Assembly: GCA_964383325.1 (NCBI GenBank)
Contig: CAYLGY010000027.1
Span: 1-29,850, forward strand
DNA: 29,850 nt
Source: CAYLGY01 sp964383325
Lineage (GTDB): Bacteria > Pseudomonadota > Alphaproteobacteria > Rhizobiales > Rhizobiaceae
Reading direction: 5' to 3'
Shown piece after piece: positions 1-7,784 of this stretch. Both the position numbers and the translations under genes were made by a program. The stretch's first letter is position 1. Each line of letters begins with the position of its first letter. The notes under the pieces were generated by a model. The model made no database searches. It saw nothing but the letters and a program-made list of their open reading frames with translations, and was not told the origin of the DNA.

Positions 1-563
1 GGCGGCGGCAGGCGCGGGACGATGGCCTCCAGCACGTCCTCTACCCCCATGCCGGTCTTGGCCGAGATCGGCACCGCATCGGACGCATCGATGCCGATGA
101 CCTCCTCGATCTGCGCGCGCACCCGGTCCGGCTCGGCGGCCGGCAGGTCGACCTTGTTCAGGACGCAGACGATCTCGTGATCATGCTCGATGGCCTGATA
201 GACATTGGCCAGCGTCTGCGCTTCTACGCCCTGGCTGGCATCGACCACCAGGAGCGACCCTTCACAGGCCGAGAGCGATCGCGACACCTCATAGGCGAAG
301 TCGACATGGCCGGGCGTATCGATCAGGTTGAGCACATATTCCTGCCCGTCCCGGGCCCGGTAGTGCAGCCGCACGGTCTGCGCCTTGATGGTGATGCCGC
401 GCTCGCGTTCGATCTCCATCGAGTCGAGCACCTGCTGCTTCATCTCGCGCGTATCCAGGCCACCCGTCATCTGGATCAGCCGGTCGGCAAGGGTCGACTT
501 GCCATGGTCGATATGGGCGACGATGGCGAAATTGCGGATTCGGGAAAGCGGCGTGTCTGTCAT
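1..563 (-). CDS. lepA: Elongation factor 4 (LepA), N-terminal part, cut by window edge
   Basis: This is a ribosome-associated translational GTPase that back-translocates stalled ribosomes. Reading the minus strand from ATG at 563 gives MTDTPLSRIRNFAIVAHIDH, followed by the G1 loop HIDHGKST at residues 17-24, the switch I segment ERERGITIKAQTV typical of LepA rather than EF-G, G3 DTPGH and G4 NKVD. About 187 residues of the roughly 600 usual are present; the rest lies beyond base 1. I see no strong Shine-Dalgarno sequence before the ATG, but the start matches the family N-terminus exactly. A 68-bp gap separates it from the pilin gene upstream on the same strand. Confidence 0.96.
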   Translation of the reverse strand, partial: MTDTPLSRIRNFAIVAHIDHGKSTLADRLIQMTGGLDTREMKQQVLDSMEIERERGITIKAQTVRLHYRARDGQEYVLNLIDTPGHVDFAYEVSRSLSACEGSLLVVDASQGVEAQTLANVYQAIEHDHEIVCVLNKVDLPAAEPDRVRAQIEEVIGIDASDAVPISAKTGMGVEDVLEAIVPRLPP

Positions 564-631
564 GGCCGCGATATAGAGCCTTTCGCCGGCAAATAGAAGC
601 GATTTGGTGGAGTTTGCCGGGGTGGGCCGCT

Positions 632-787
632 CTAGGCCCCCACGAGCTGGACGAGGCGGGCAAATTCGCCGCCGATCGCGCCGGCGCCGACCACGATCGC
701 CAGGACGATCAGGGCAGCGATCAGGGCATGCTCGATCGCGGATGCAATGGCTTCTTCCCTGGCAAAACGCGCGAGAAATGACGACAT
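632..787 (-). CDS. Flp/Fap-type small pilin, 51 aa
   Basis: A short gene whose product has the architecture of Flp/Fap pilins: a short basic/acidic N-terminus (MSSFLARFAREEAIASAIEH) followed by one hydrophobic helix (ALIAALIVLAIVVGAGAIGG) and a short tail. The segment SAIEHALIAALI is a variant of the usual TAIEYGLIAALI, keeping the glutamate that normally sits at +5 of the mature pilin. The ATG at 787 has a GGAG six bases upstream. An in-frame ATG at 799 lies only two bases after another AAGGAG, so I prefer 787. No tad/cpa assembly genes are nearby, so it is an orphan here. It could be a structural pilin used by a distant Tad locus or a small membrane protein of other function. Confidence 0.72.
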   Translation of the reverse strand: MSSFLARFAREEAIASAIEHALIAALIVLAIVVGAGAIGGEFARLVQLVGA

Positions 788-998
788 TGACGGCTCCATG
801 GCTCCTTCTGGCCGGAGTGGTACACCGGCGATGAGCGGAACCTAGCGCATTCCCGTTGCGAACGGCTTAAGGAACAAGGCTAACCAAAGCTTACGTCGCC
901 GAAAGGCGGATCCGGCGTCCGGATGATTCCATTTCAACAGGAAAGGCGATAAGTAGCCTTCGTGCGAAACTCGGATCCGAGTGTCAGGACCTCCCGAA

Positions 999-1877
999 AT
1001 GCCTGAACTTCCCGAAGTCGAAACGGTCAGGCGCGGCCTGCAGCCCCTGGTGGAGGGCGCGACCATCAGGCAAGTGCGCCTGCAACGCGCCGATCTGCGC
1101 TTTCCGTTCCCGGAGGGATTCCAGGCGCGACTGGAAGGCCGGCGGATCGAAGCCCTGGGCCGACGGGCGAAATATCTGCTGTTTCACCTCGATTCGGGGC
1201 AGGTTCTCGTGTCCCATCTCGGAATGTCGGGGTCGTTCCGCATTGCCTCGGAGGAAATTCCCGGCAATTTCCACTATCCGCGCTCGAAGCTCGCCGACCA
1301 TGACCATGTCGCGATTCTCCTTGTCGGCCCGGATGGGGGGCAGCGCGAACTCATCTACAATGATCCGCGCCGTTTCGGCTTCATGCTGCTGCTTGCCCGC
1401 GGCGAACTTCAGGATCACCCCGCATTCGCCCGCCTCGGCGTCGAGCCGACGGGCAATGCCCTGAGCGGCGACCTCCTCCGGCAACTTCTCTCCGGACGGC
1501 GGCTGCCGCTGAAATCGGCGCTGATGGATCAGCGCATCATTGCCGGCCTCGGCAACATCTATGTCTGCGAGGCGTTGTGGCGGGCCGGCCTCGATCCTTT
1601 CCGCCCTGCCGGATCGCTTGTCCCGGAGGCCGGCGAGGATCCGCATGAGCGGCTGGCGGCTGCGATCCGCGAAGTGATTGCCGACGCCATTGCCGCGGGC
1701 GGCTCGACCCTGCGCGATTTCATGCATGCGGACGGGGCGCCCGGCTATTTCCAGCACGACTTCCAGGTCTATGATCGCGAGGGCCAGCCTTGCCGTCGCA
1801 AGGGTTGCACGGGGACAATCGAGCGCAGGATGCAATCCGGTCGCTCCACCTTCCATTGCCCGACCTGTCAGACCTGA
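999..1877 (+). CDS. mutM: Formamidopyrimidine-DNA glycosylase (Fpg/MutM)
   Basis: Bifunctional DNA glycosylase/AP lyase that removes oxidised purines such as 8-oxoguanine. The chosen ATG gives MPELPEVETVRRGL, placing the catalytic Pro2 and Glu3 at the processed N-terminus. An upstream GTG (981) in frame would bury this proline and is rejected. Lys58 (GRRAKYLLF) matches the conserved catalytic lysine. The segment MDQRIIAGLGNIYVCEALW is the family helix-two-turn-helix signature. A C-terminal zinc finger has Cys265, Cys270, Cys287 and Cys290. The length of 292 aa is normal. It stands alone, convergent with ftsH 66 bp away, and no clear terminator was seen between them. Confidence 0.97.
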   Translation: MPELPEVETVRRGLQPLVEGATIRQVRLQRADLRFPFPEGFQARLEGRRIEALGRRAKYLLFHLDSGQVLVSHLGMSGSFRIASEEIPGNFHYPRSKLADHDHVAILLVGPDGGQRELIYNDPRRFGFMLLLARGELQDHPAFARLGVEPTGNALSGDLLRQLLSGRRLPLKSALMDQRIIAGLGNIYVCEALWRAGLDPFRPAGSLVPEAGEDPHERLAAAIREVIADAIAAGGSTLRDFMHADGAPGYFQHDFQVYDREGQPCRRKGCTGTIERRMQSGRSTFHCPTCQT

Positions 1878-1943
1878 GATTCTCGGCCATATCGACGCCC
1901 TCGCCCGGGAGGCGTGCGAAGGCGCGCCAGCGTGAATTCGAAA

Positions 1944-3794
1944 CTAGCTTGAAGACCCCTCTCGGTTCGCTGGATCGCCGGAAGGCATTTCCATTTCCGT
2001 CAGCATTTTCAATTCGGCCTCGTCGAGCGTCTCCTTTTCGAGGAGCTGGCGCGCGGTGCGCTCCAGCAGCGAGCGTCTTTCGGTCAGGAGGCGGACGGCA
2101 AGGCTGAAGGCTTTTTCGACAATGGCGCGAACCTCCGCATCGATCCGGTCGGCAGTCGCTTCGCCATAGGTCCGTTCCTGTGGGTAGACCTGCCCGGAGC
2201 CGGAACCGAGAAAGGAGCGTTGCTCCTTCTCCAGCGCCACATGGCCGAGCTTCTCCGACATGCCGTAGCGCGTCACCATGGCGCGGGCGATGTCGGTGAC
2301 CTTGGCGAGATCGTCGGCAGCGCCTGTCGATAGATGCTGGAAGACAATCCATTCCGCCGCCCTGCCGCCGAGCAGCACCGCCATCTTGTTCTCAAGTTCC
2401 TCCAGCGTCATCAGGAAGCGATCTTCCGTCGGTCGCTGGATCGTGTAGCCGAGTGCACCGATCCCGCGCGGAATGATCGAGACCTTGTGGACGACATCGG
2501 AACCGGGCAGGGCCATCGCCACTAGCGCATGGCCCATTTCGTGATAGGCGACAACTTCACGCTCGCGCGGATTGAGCAGGCGGTTACGCTTTTCCAGACC
2601 GGCCACGATGCGCTCGATGGCATTGTTGACATCGTCCATCGTCACCGCATCGGCCCCGCGCCGCGTTGCCAGCAGCGCCGCCTCATTGACGAGATTGGCA
2701 AGGTCGGCGCCGGTAAAGCCCGGGGTCAGCGCCGCCACCTTCTCCGGATCCACATCAGCCGCCAGCTTCACCTTGCGCATATGGATCTGCAGGATGCGGA
2801 TGCGGCCCTCCTTGTCGGGGCGGTCCACCAGCACCTGCCGGTCGAACCGGCCGGCGCGCAGCAGGGCCGGATCGAGAATCTCGGGCCGGTTGGTCGCGGC
2901 GAGCAGCACTACCCCGGTCGACGGGTCAAAGCCGTCCAGTTCCGACAGCAGCTGGTTGAGCGTCTGTTCCTTCTCGTCATGGCCGCCCGTGAACGGCCCG
3001 ATACCGCGCGCGCGGCCAAGTGCATCCAGTTCGTCGATGAAGATGATCGCGGGCGCCTGGGCGCGCGCCTGTTCGAAGAGGTCACGAACGCGGGCGGCGC
3101 CTACGCCGACGAACATCTCGACGAATTCCGAACCGGAAATGGAAAAGAACGGCACCTTGGCCTCGCCGGCGACAGCCCGGGCGAGGAGGGTCTTGCCGGT
3201 GCCGGGCGGCCCCACCAGCAGGACGCCCTTCGGCATACGGCCGCCGAGCCGGCCATACTCTTCCGGATTGCGGAGGAATTCGACGATCTCGGCCAGTTCC
3301 TCCTTGGCCTCTTCGACGCCGGCCACATCGTCGAAGGTCACCTTGATGTCCTTCTCGACATACACCTTCGCCTTGCTCTTGCCGATCTGCATCAGCCCGC
3401 CGGCTCCGCCGCCCATGCGCCGGATCAGGTACATCCACAGGCCGACGAACAACACCACGGGGATGATCCAGGAAATGATGTCGCGCAGCAGGGTGCTTTC
3501 GATCCGTCCGGACACGACGACGCCTTCCCTCGCCAGCTGCTCCGCCAGCTCGGGCTCGACCCGCGTCGTCATGAACCTTGTCTGGCCGCCTTCCAGTGGC
3601 GCCTTCAGCGTCCCCTGGATGAAGCGTTCCGACACCTGCACTTCGGCAATTCGCCCTTCCTCGAGATACTCCTCGAACACGCTGTAGGGGATCTCCGCCA
3701 CCTGCTGCGAGATCGTGACGGCATACTGGAAGATCATGAAGATGACGAAGGCCGCCACCCAGTACCAGATGTTGAATTTGGTCTTGTCGTTCAT
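1944..3794 (-). CDS. ftsH: ATP-dependent zinc metalloprotease, FtsH family (probably accessory copy)
   Basis: Membrane-anchored AAA+ protease that extracts and degrades damaged membrane and regulatory proteins. Visible in order: TM1 at residues about 9-27, a periplasmic segment, TM2 about 106-124, Walker A GPPGTGKT (195-202), Walker B IFIDE (251-255), second region of homology with the RAGRFDRQ arginine finger (313-320), and the zinc site HEMGH (418-422). The expected downstream aspartate is in STGAADDLAK. The 616-aa length is typical. ATG 3794 is preferred over a TTG at 3824. Oddities are HEMGH instead of the usual HEAGH, DELDALGRARG followed by a longer GIGPFTGGHDEKEQ loop, and the NIWYW N-terminus. 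It also lacks tilS/glmM neighbours. These suggest an accessory FtsH class, such as that found on stress-tolerance islands. The subclass is inference; the family is certain. Confidence 0.95.
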   Translation of the reverse strand: MNDKTKFNIWYWVAAFVIFMIFQYAVTISQQVAEIPYSVFEEYLEEGRIAEVQVSERFIQGTLKAPLEGGQTRFMTTRVEPELAEQLAREGVVVSGRIESTLLRDIISWIIPVVLFVGLWMYLIRRMGGGAGGLMQIGKSKAKVYVEKDIKVTFDDVAGVEEAKEELAEIVEFLRNPEEYGRLGGRMPKGVLLVGPPGTGKTLLARAVAGEAKVPFFSISGSEFVEMFVGVGAARVRDLFEQARAQAPAIIFIDELDALGRARGIGPFTGGHDEKEQTLNQLLSELDGFDPSTGVVLLAATNRPEILDPALLRAGRFDRQVLVDRPDKEGRIRILQIHMRKVKLAADVDPEKVAALTPGFTGADLANLVNEAALLATRRGADAVTMDDVNNAIERIVAGLEKRNRLLNPREREVVAYHEMGHALVAMALPGSDVVHKVSIIPRGIGALGYTIQRPTEDRFLMTLEELENKMAVLLGGRAAEWIVFQHLSTGAADDLAKVTDIARAMVTRYGMSEKLGHVALEKEQRSFLGSGSGQVYPQERTYGEATADRIDAEVRAIVEKAFSLAVRLLTERRSLLERTARQLLEKETLDEAELKMLTEMEMPSGDPANREGSSS

Positions 3795-3966
3795 CCCTGG
3801 CTCTCTTCGCAACGCCTTCCGCAATCCGCGGAGTCCGGAGAAGCCGCGGCGGGCCAGCAGGCATTCCGGATTCGCGGCGGTTCGACAGGGCTACCTTACG
3901 CCGCTGCCCGACGCCGCCGCAAGCGGCCTCGCAAGCTCCGCGGACAGGATCGAACCAGTTACGGCC

Positions 3967-4248
3967 TTATTCGGGGATGACCTTGCGCCAGGGGCGAACC
4001 TCGACTTGCTCGAAGAGCCCTGCACCTGCATAGGGATCATTGTGCGCAAAGTCGCGGGCGGTTTCGAGATCCGGAAGATCGATGATCACCAGCCCGCCCG
4101 TGCTGTTATCGTCCTCGTCCAGAAAGGGTCCCGCGACCAGGATGCGGTCCAGATAGGGCGCAAGATAGGCAAGGTGGGCAGGCCTGGTCTGTCTCCGCAG
4201 TTCCTGCGAGTTTTCCTTGTCCTTGGTCGTGATGGCAAACCACGGCAT
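3967..4248 (-). CDS. YciI-like (YCII domain) protein
   Basis: A 93-aa protein of the YCII/dimeric ferredoxin-like fold. Supporting features are a conserved histidine in the RPAHLAYL segment, a GPFLDEDD turn, a strand GGLVIIDLPD and the DPYAGAGLFEQVEVRPW segment. The segment FAHNDPYAGAGLF is a strong family marker. Family members are small enzymes or accessory factors, for example in muconolactone or chlorohydroquinone chemistry, and most have unknown roles. It begins 15 bp after the acyl-CoA synthetase stop with a good GGAGG six bases before the ATG, so it is probably the last gene of the catabolic operon. A precise reaction cannot be assigned. Confidence 0.85.
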   Translation of the reverse strand: MPWFAITTKDKENSQELRRQTRPAHLAYLAPYLDRILVAGPFLDEDDNSTGGLVIIDLPDLETARDFAHNDPYAGAGLFEQVEVRPWRKVIPE

Positions 4249-4263
4249 GCTTGACCTCCAGTC

Positions 4264-6384
4264 TCACGCTTCCCTTGCGCTGGGCGAGAGCATCACCCGC
4301 ACATCGATTGCCATCGCGCCGCTTTCGAAAACCCGCAACGGATTGATCTCCGCCGACATGACCTCGCCCGCTCCGGCCGATTCCACGAAGCGGGAAAAAG
4401 CCATGATGGTCGCAACCAGCCGGTCCACGTCCCATACCCAACCGGAGGGACTCCGCGCCAGCAATGCAGGTGCGATCCGCAATTCCCCGAGGGCCCGCAG
4501 GACTTCTTCCGGCCCGACGGGGAGCAGCATTGTGCGCGTATCCCGCGCTCGCTCGACATCGCCCCCACCTGCACCGACGATCAGCAGATTGCCGAAAGTT
4601 GCATCGCGGACCGTTCCCACGAAGACATCGAGGCCCGCCGGCACCATCTTCTGTACCAGGAACAGGTCATCCGGGTCCGGCTGCATGCTGCGGCCGGCCT
4701 CGACAAGTTCCTCTTCGCTCGTGATGCCGATGGCCAGCGCATTGCTGGTCGCCTTGTGCAGCCGCGACTCCGACAAGAGCTTCAGCGCAACCGGATAACC
4801 GGTTTCGCGGGCGGCGCTCGCAAGAGCAGCGGCATCATTGCGAACGATGCGGCTTTCAGGAAAGGCAATGTCGTGGCCAGCCATTGCCTGCGCCGCCTCG
4901 TGATGCACGAGGGCACGCACCGGGCCGCCCTCCACCATGGCCGGCCGGTTCCCGGCCCATGCCCGCAACCATTCCTCATCGAGCACCTTGTCGCTCGCCC
5001 TGGCATCGATCGCCAGCGACAGGCCGGCGCACAGGTCGGAAATCGAGGAAAAGGTGAGCACGCCCCCCCGCTTGAGCCGATCCATGTATTTGGGCTGCAA
5101 TGCCGCCGGCGTCGCTGACAGGAAAAGCCGATCCGGCTGCGATTCGGCAAGCCGCGCGAAATGTTCAGCACGCGCATCGAAAGGCTCGTCGAACAGCAGC
5201 GTGAAGAGGCTTGCGACCGCGGCAGAGGGTTCGGAAGCGCAGAAGTGCGCATAGACCTCTTCGATCCAGGACGGGTCGCGGCTCTCCCCTGTCAGGTCCA
5301 GCGGATTGTGCGGGGTCGTCATGCGCATTGTCCGCGCAAGGCCTTGCGTGGCTTCGGCGGAGAGCGAAGGGAATACGAGCCCTGCATCCTCGCCAATATC
5401 TGCCAGAATCGCCGCACCGGCGCCCGAAGTCGACATTCCCAGCACCTTTCGTTCCGCCGGAACGTTGCGGCCGGAGGCGAGAATTGCGAGGCTGGACAGG
5501 TAGGCATCGAAATTGTCCGTGACCGCCACGCCCAGCTTGCGCATCAGGAATGCAAGCCCGTCAGCCGGGTCCGCCAGCCGCGAGGCATGCAGCTCGGTTG
5601 CCGCGGCTCCCGCCTTGCTGGTTCCCATCTGCAACAGCACGACTGGCTTGCGTCGGTGCGAATTACATTCCAGCACGGTTCGGGCGAAGGCTTGCGGATC
5701 GGTGATCGAATCCACGGTCAGTCCTATGGCATCGACTTCATCCGCCTCGAACATGAACTGGAGATAATCGACCAGCTTCAGTTCCAGCTCGTTTCCCGTC
5801 GCGATCGCATAGGCGATGCCGACCCCCTGCTCGTCAAGGCGCGCAATGGAAGAGCCGAGCATGGCGCCGCTTTGCGAGACAAGCCCGAGCCTGCCGGGTT
5901 TCAGACGCAAGCCCTGGCTCACATTGAAGCCGACATGAATGTCGTCGATCCCGTTCCAGAGCCCGTTTGTGTTCGGCCCGACAATGGCCACGCCAGCCTC
6001 TGCTGCAGCCTTGCGCAGCTCGACGCCTGCCTCGGAGTCCTTGCCCCCTTCGCCGAATCCGCTCGCGCCGACAATGGCATGGCTTACGCCTGCCGCGCCG
6101 CATTCGCGGATGACATCCGCGCAGCGCTCTGCCGGAACCAGCACGAAGGCGACATCGACGGGCTTGCCGGACTGCACGATGGAAGCGTGGCATTCCCGGT
6201 CGAACACGCGCTCGCGGCCAGGATTGACGAGCACGACTTGCTTGATCCCGCTGGAGCTGAGCGCGTTCGCAGTTGCTTCATGGCCCAGCGAGCCCTTGCG
6301 GTCCGATGCGCCGATGACCGCCACCGTCTCCGGCCTGAATAGCCGCCGCAATCCTCCGGACGGCGCACCCGCTTTGTAGCTCAT
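4264..6384 (-). CDS. NDP-forming acyl-CoA synthetase (CoA-binding plus ATP-grasp fusion)
   Basis: A 706-aa protein with the domain order of single-chain NDP-forming acyl-CoA synthetases. It has an N-terminal CoA-binding Rossmann domain (LFRPETVAVIGASDRKGSLG, residues about 15-34), succinyl-CoA-synthetase-like flavodoxin domains (LVSQSGAMLGSSIARLDEQG region), and a C-terminal ATP-grasp domain (VQKMVPAGLDVFVGTVRD, then GAGGGDVERARD). Such enzymes interconvert an acid, CoA and ATP with an acyl-CoA, ADP and phosphate. Its ATG overlaps the upstream stop by 4 bp (ATGA), implying translational coupling with the MmgE/PrpD gene. It is a second CoA-activating enzyme in an operon that already holds a CaiB transferase. 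The substrate is not readable from the sequence, and some such proteins act as protein acyltransferases only when extra domains are present, which I do not see here. Confidence 0.88.
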   Translation of the reverse strand: MSYKAGAPSGGLRRLFRPETVAVIGASDRKGSLGHEATANALSSSGIKQVVLVNPGRERVFDRECHASIVQSGKPVDVAFVLVPAERCADVIRECGAAGVSHAIVGASGFGEGGKDSEAGVELRKAAAEAGVAIVGPNTNGLWNGIDDIHVGFNVSQGLRLKPGRLGLVSQSGAMLGSSIARLDEQGVGIAYAIATGNELELKLVDYLQFMFEADEVDAIGLTVDSITDPQAFARTVLECNSHRRKPVVLLQMGTSKAGAAATELHASRLADPADGLAFLMRKLGVAVTDNFDAYLSSLAILASGRNVPAERKVLGMSTSGAGAAILADIGEDAGLVFPSLSAEATQGLARTMRMTTPHNPLDLTGESRDPSWIEEVYAHFCASEPSAAVASLFTLLFDEPFDARAEHFARLAESQPDRLFLSATPAALQPKYMDRLKRGGVLTFSSISDLCAGLSLAIDARASDKVLDEEWLRAWAGNRPAMVEGGPVRALVHHEAAQAMAGHDIAFPESRIVRNDAAALASAARETGYPVALKLLSESRLHKATSNALAIGITSEEELVEAGRSMQPDPDDLFLVQKMVPAGLDVFVGTVRDATFGNLLIVGAGGGDVERARDTRTMLLPVGPEEVLRALGELRIAPALLARSPSGWVWDVDRLVATIMAFSRFVESAGAGEVMSAEINPLRVFESGAMAIDVRVMLSPSAREA

Positions 6385-7760
6385 GCCCCTGTCCCCACCT
6401 GGCTCGGCAGCTGCAGCCGGATCTCGGGAATATCGGAAACGGAAGCCAGCTTTTCCAACCCGGCCAGCCTCTCGTACAATTGATCACCTCCACGAAGGCC
6501 GGCCGCATTCAGGCAATCATCGAACTTGGCCCGCAGTTCAGCCGCGCTCAGGGGATTTCGCGCGTGTCCCTTCGCATGCCGGATGTCGCGCTTTTCGACG
6601 ACGGACCCATCCTTGAGCCGGATGATCAGATGCTCGGTCGGAGAGAAAACCGGGTCTTCCGGGTCCTGCTCGTCCAGCAAGGTGATACGGACCCTGCCGT
6701 AGAGGGACTGCAGTTCGGGATCGGCAACCAGTTCATCCCGCATTTCCGCCAGGCCGACCCGTCGGTGAACCAGCGCGCAGGCCATTGCGAACTGCTCGGA
6801 AAACTTTCCTTCCAGCGCGGTTGCCGGATTGGAATTCCGTAGCGCGGCAGACTGCGTCCGACCCATTTGCGCCTCGATCGTGTCGATGTCGGCGGCGCGC
6901 AAATCATGCTTGCCTGCCAGCTCGATCATCGCGTCAATGGTCCGGTGCGTGGCGTAGCAGGTCGGATAACGCTTCACATTCAGGCCGAAACGTTCGAGGC
7001 TGTGATCACCGGCGCCCGGGCCGGTGGAGTGACGATCCGGTTCGCCGTCTGGGGAAAGCGCCGAAAGATACCCCTGAGGATGTTCTATGGCATCGTCCGA
7101 CCCGGTGAATCCGATCTGCGCCAGCTTCACCGCCTGGATTGCGTTGCGCGCCGCCAGCCCTGCGTGCAACGGCTTCGTCATGGAGCCGAAATTGGCGACG
7201 AGCCCGCAGGCGTGAGATGCAGCGATCGCAATTGCATTGACGGCTGCCGCAGAACCGGGCCGATAGAGCGAAACCATCGCGCCGGCCGTGGCCACCGGCC
7301 CGAACACGGCTGTCGGATGCCAGCCCTTGCGATGATAGTCCTTGCTGCGGCGGAAGAGATTGGCCCAGATCTCGAAGCCTACGGAATAGGCAGTGACCAG
7401 ATCGGAGCCCCGGGCGCCGACTTCTTCTCCGGCCGCCAGGATTGCCGGCACCAGAACGGCGCTCGGATGGCTTGACAGCGAGACATCGTCGAAGTCCAGC
7501 ACATGTGCGGCCGTGCCGCCGACCAGGGCGGCATGCTCGACCGACGTCCTGGCGCCCGACAACAGCGCGCGAACCCGCCGTTCCCCGGAGGAATTGTCCA
7601 GCCCTTGCAACAGGGTGACGGCAGGCTCCTTCGAGCCTGCGATCATCACGCCGACCGTATCGATGAAGGCGTTGCAGGCAATCTGCATCGCATCCGACGA
7701 TATGTCGGAATAGCTGAATTCGGTGGCAAATCTGGCAATGTCGCGGGTGAGTCCGGTCAT
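6381..7760 (-). CDS. MmgE/PrpD family protein
   Basis: A 459-aa member of the family of 2-methylcitrate dehydratase (PrpD), cis-aconitate decarboxylase and iminodisuccinate epimerase. Markers are the N-terminal ACNAFIDTVGVMIAG helix, GGTAAHVLDFDD, the SSHPSAVLVPAILAAGE segment, GWHPTAVFGPVATAGA, and SMTKPLHAGLAARNAIQAV. These form the all-helical domain and active-site region, and the C-terminal half is the alpha/beta lid. The start ATG has GAGGAG six bases upstream. It lies 24 bp after the acyl-CoA dehydrogenase and overlaps the next gene by 4 bp. There is no prpB/prpC nearby, so methylcitrate-cycle PrpD is unlikely. A dehydratase, isomerase or decarboxylase acting on the operon's substrate is the better guess. 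Confidence 0.9.
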   Translation of the reverse strand: MTGLTRDIARFATEFSYSDISSDAMQIACNAFIDTVGVMIAGSKEPAVTLLQGLDNSSGERRVRALLSGARTSVEHAALVGGTAAHVLDFDDVSLSSHPSAVLVPAILAAGEEVGARGSDLVTAYSVGFEIWANLFRRSKDYHRKGWHPTAVFGPVATAGAMVSLYRPGSAAAVNAIAIAASHACGLVANFGSMTKPLHAGLAARNAIQAVKLAQIGFTGSDDAIEHPQGYLSALSPDGEPDRHSTGPGAGDHSLERFGLNVKRYPTCYATHRTIDAMIELAGKHDLRAADIDTIEAQMGRTQSAALRNSNPATALEGKFSEQFAMACALVHRRVGLAEMRDELVADPELQSLYGRVRITLLDEQDPEDPVFSPTEHLIIRLKDGSVVEKRDIRHAKGHARNPLSAAELRAKFDDCLNAAGLRGGDQLYERLAGLEKLASVSDIPEIRLQLPSQVGTGA

Positions 7761-7784
7761 GTCTGTCTCCTCGATTGCACCGGC

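Noticed and set aside
850..900. Possible CtrA-type TTAA pair upstream of the pilin gene
   Set aside because: The spacing is nine bases with TTAG instead of TTAA, so it does not fit the TTAA-N7-TTAA box.
1878..1943. GC-rich inverted repeat between mutM and ftsH as terminator
   Set aside because: Only about four contiguous base pairs form and there is no T-run on either strand.
3860..3966. A ggttcgac-containing stretch that looked briefly like a tRNA arm
   Set aside because: No cloverleaf can be formed and no acceptor or anticodon arms match.
2529..3980. 483-codon plus-strand open frame opposite ftsH
   Set aside because: It is the antisense shadow of a clear FtsH gene, common in high-G+C DNA, and has no recognisable domain.
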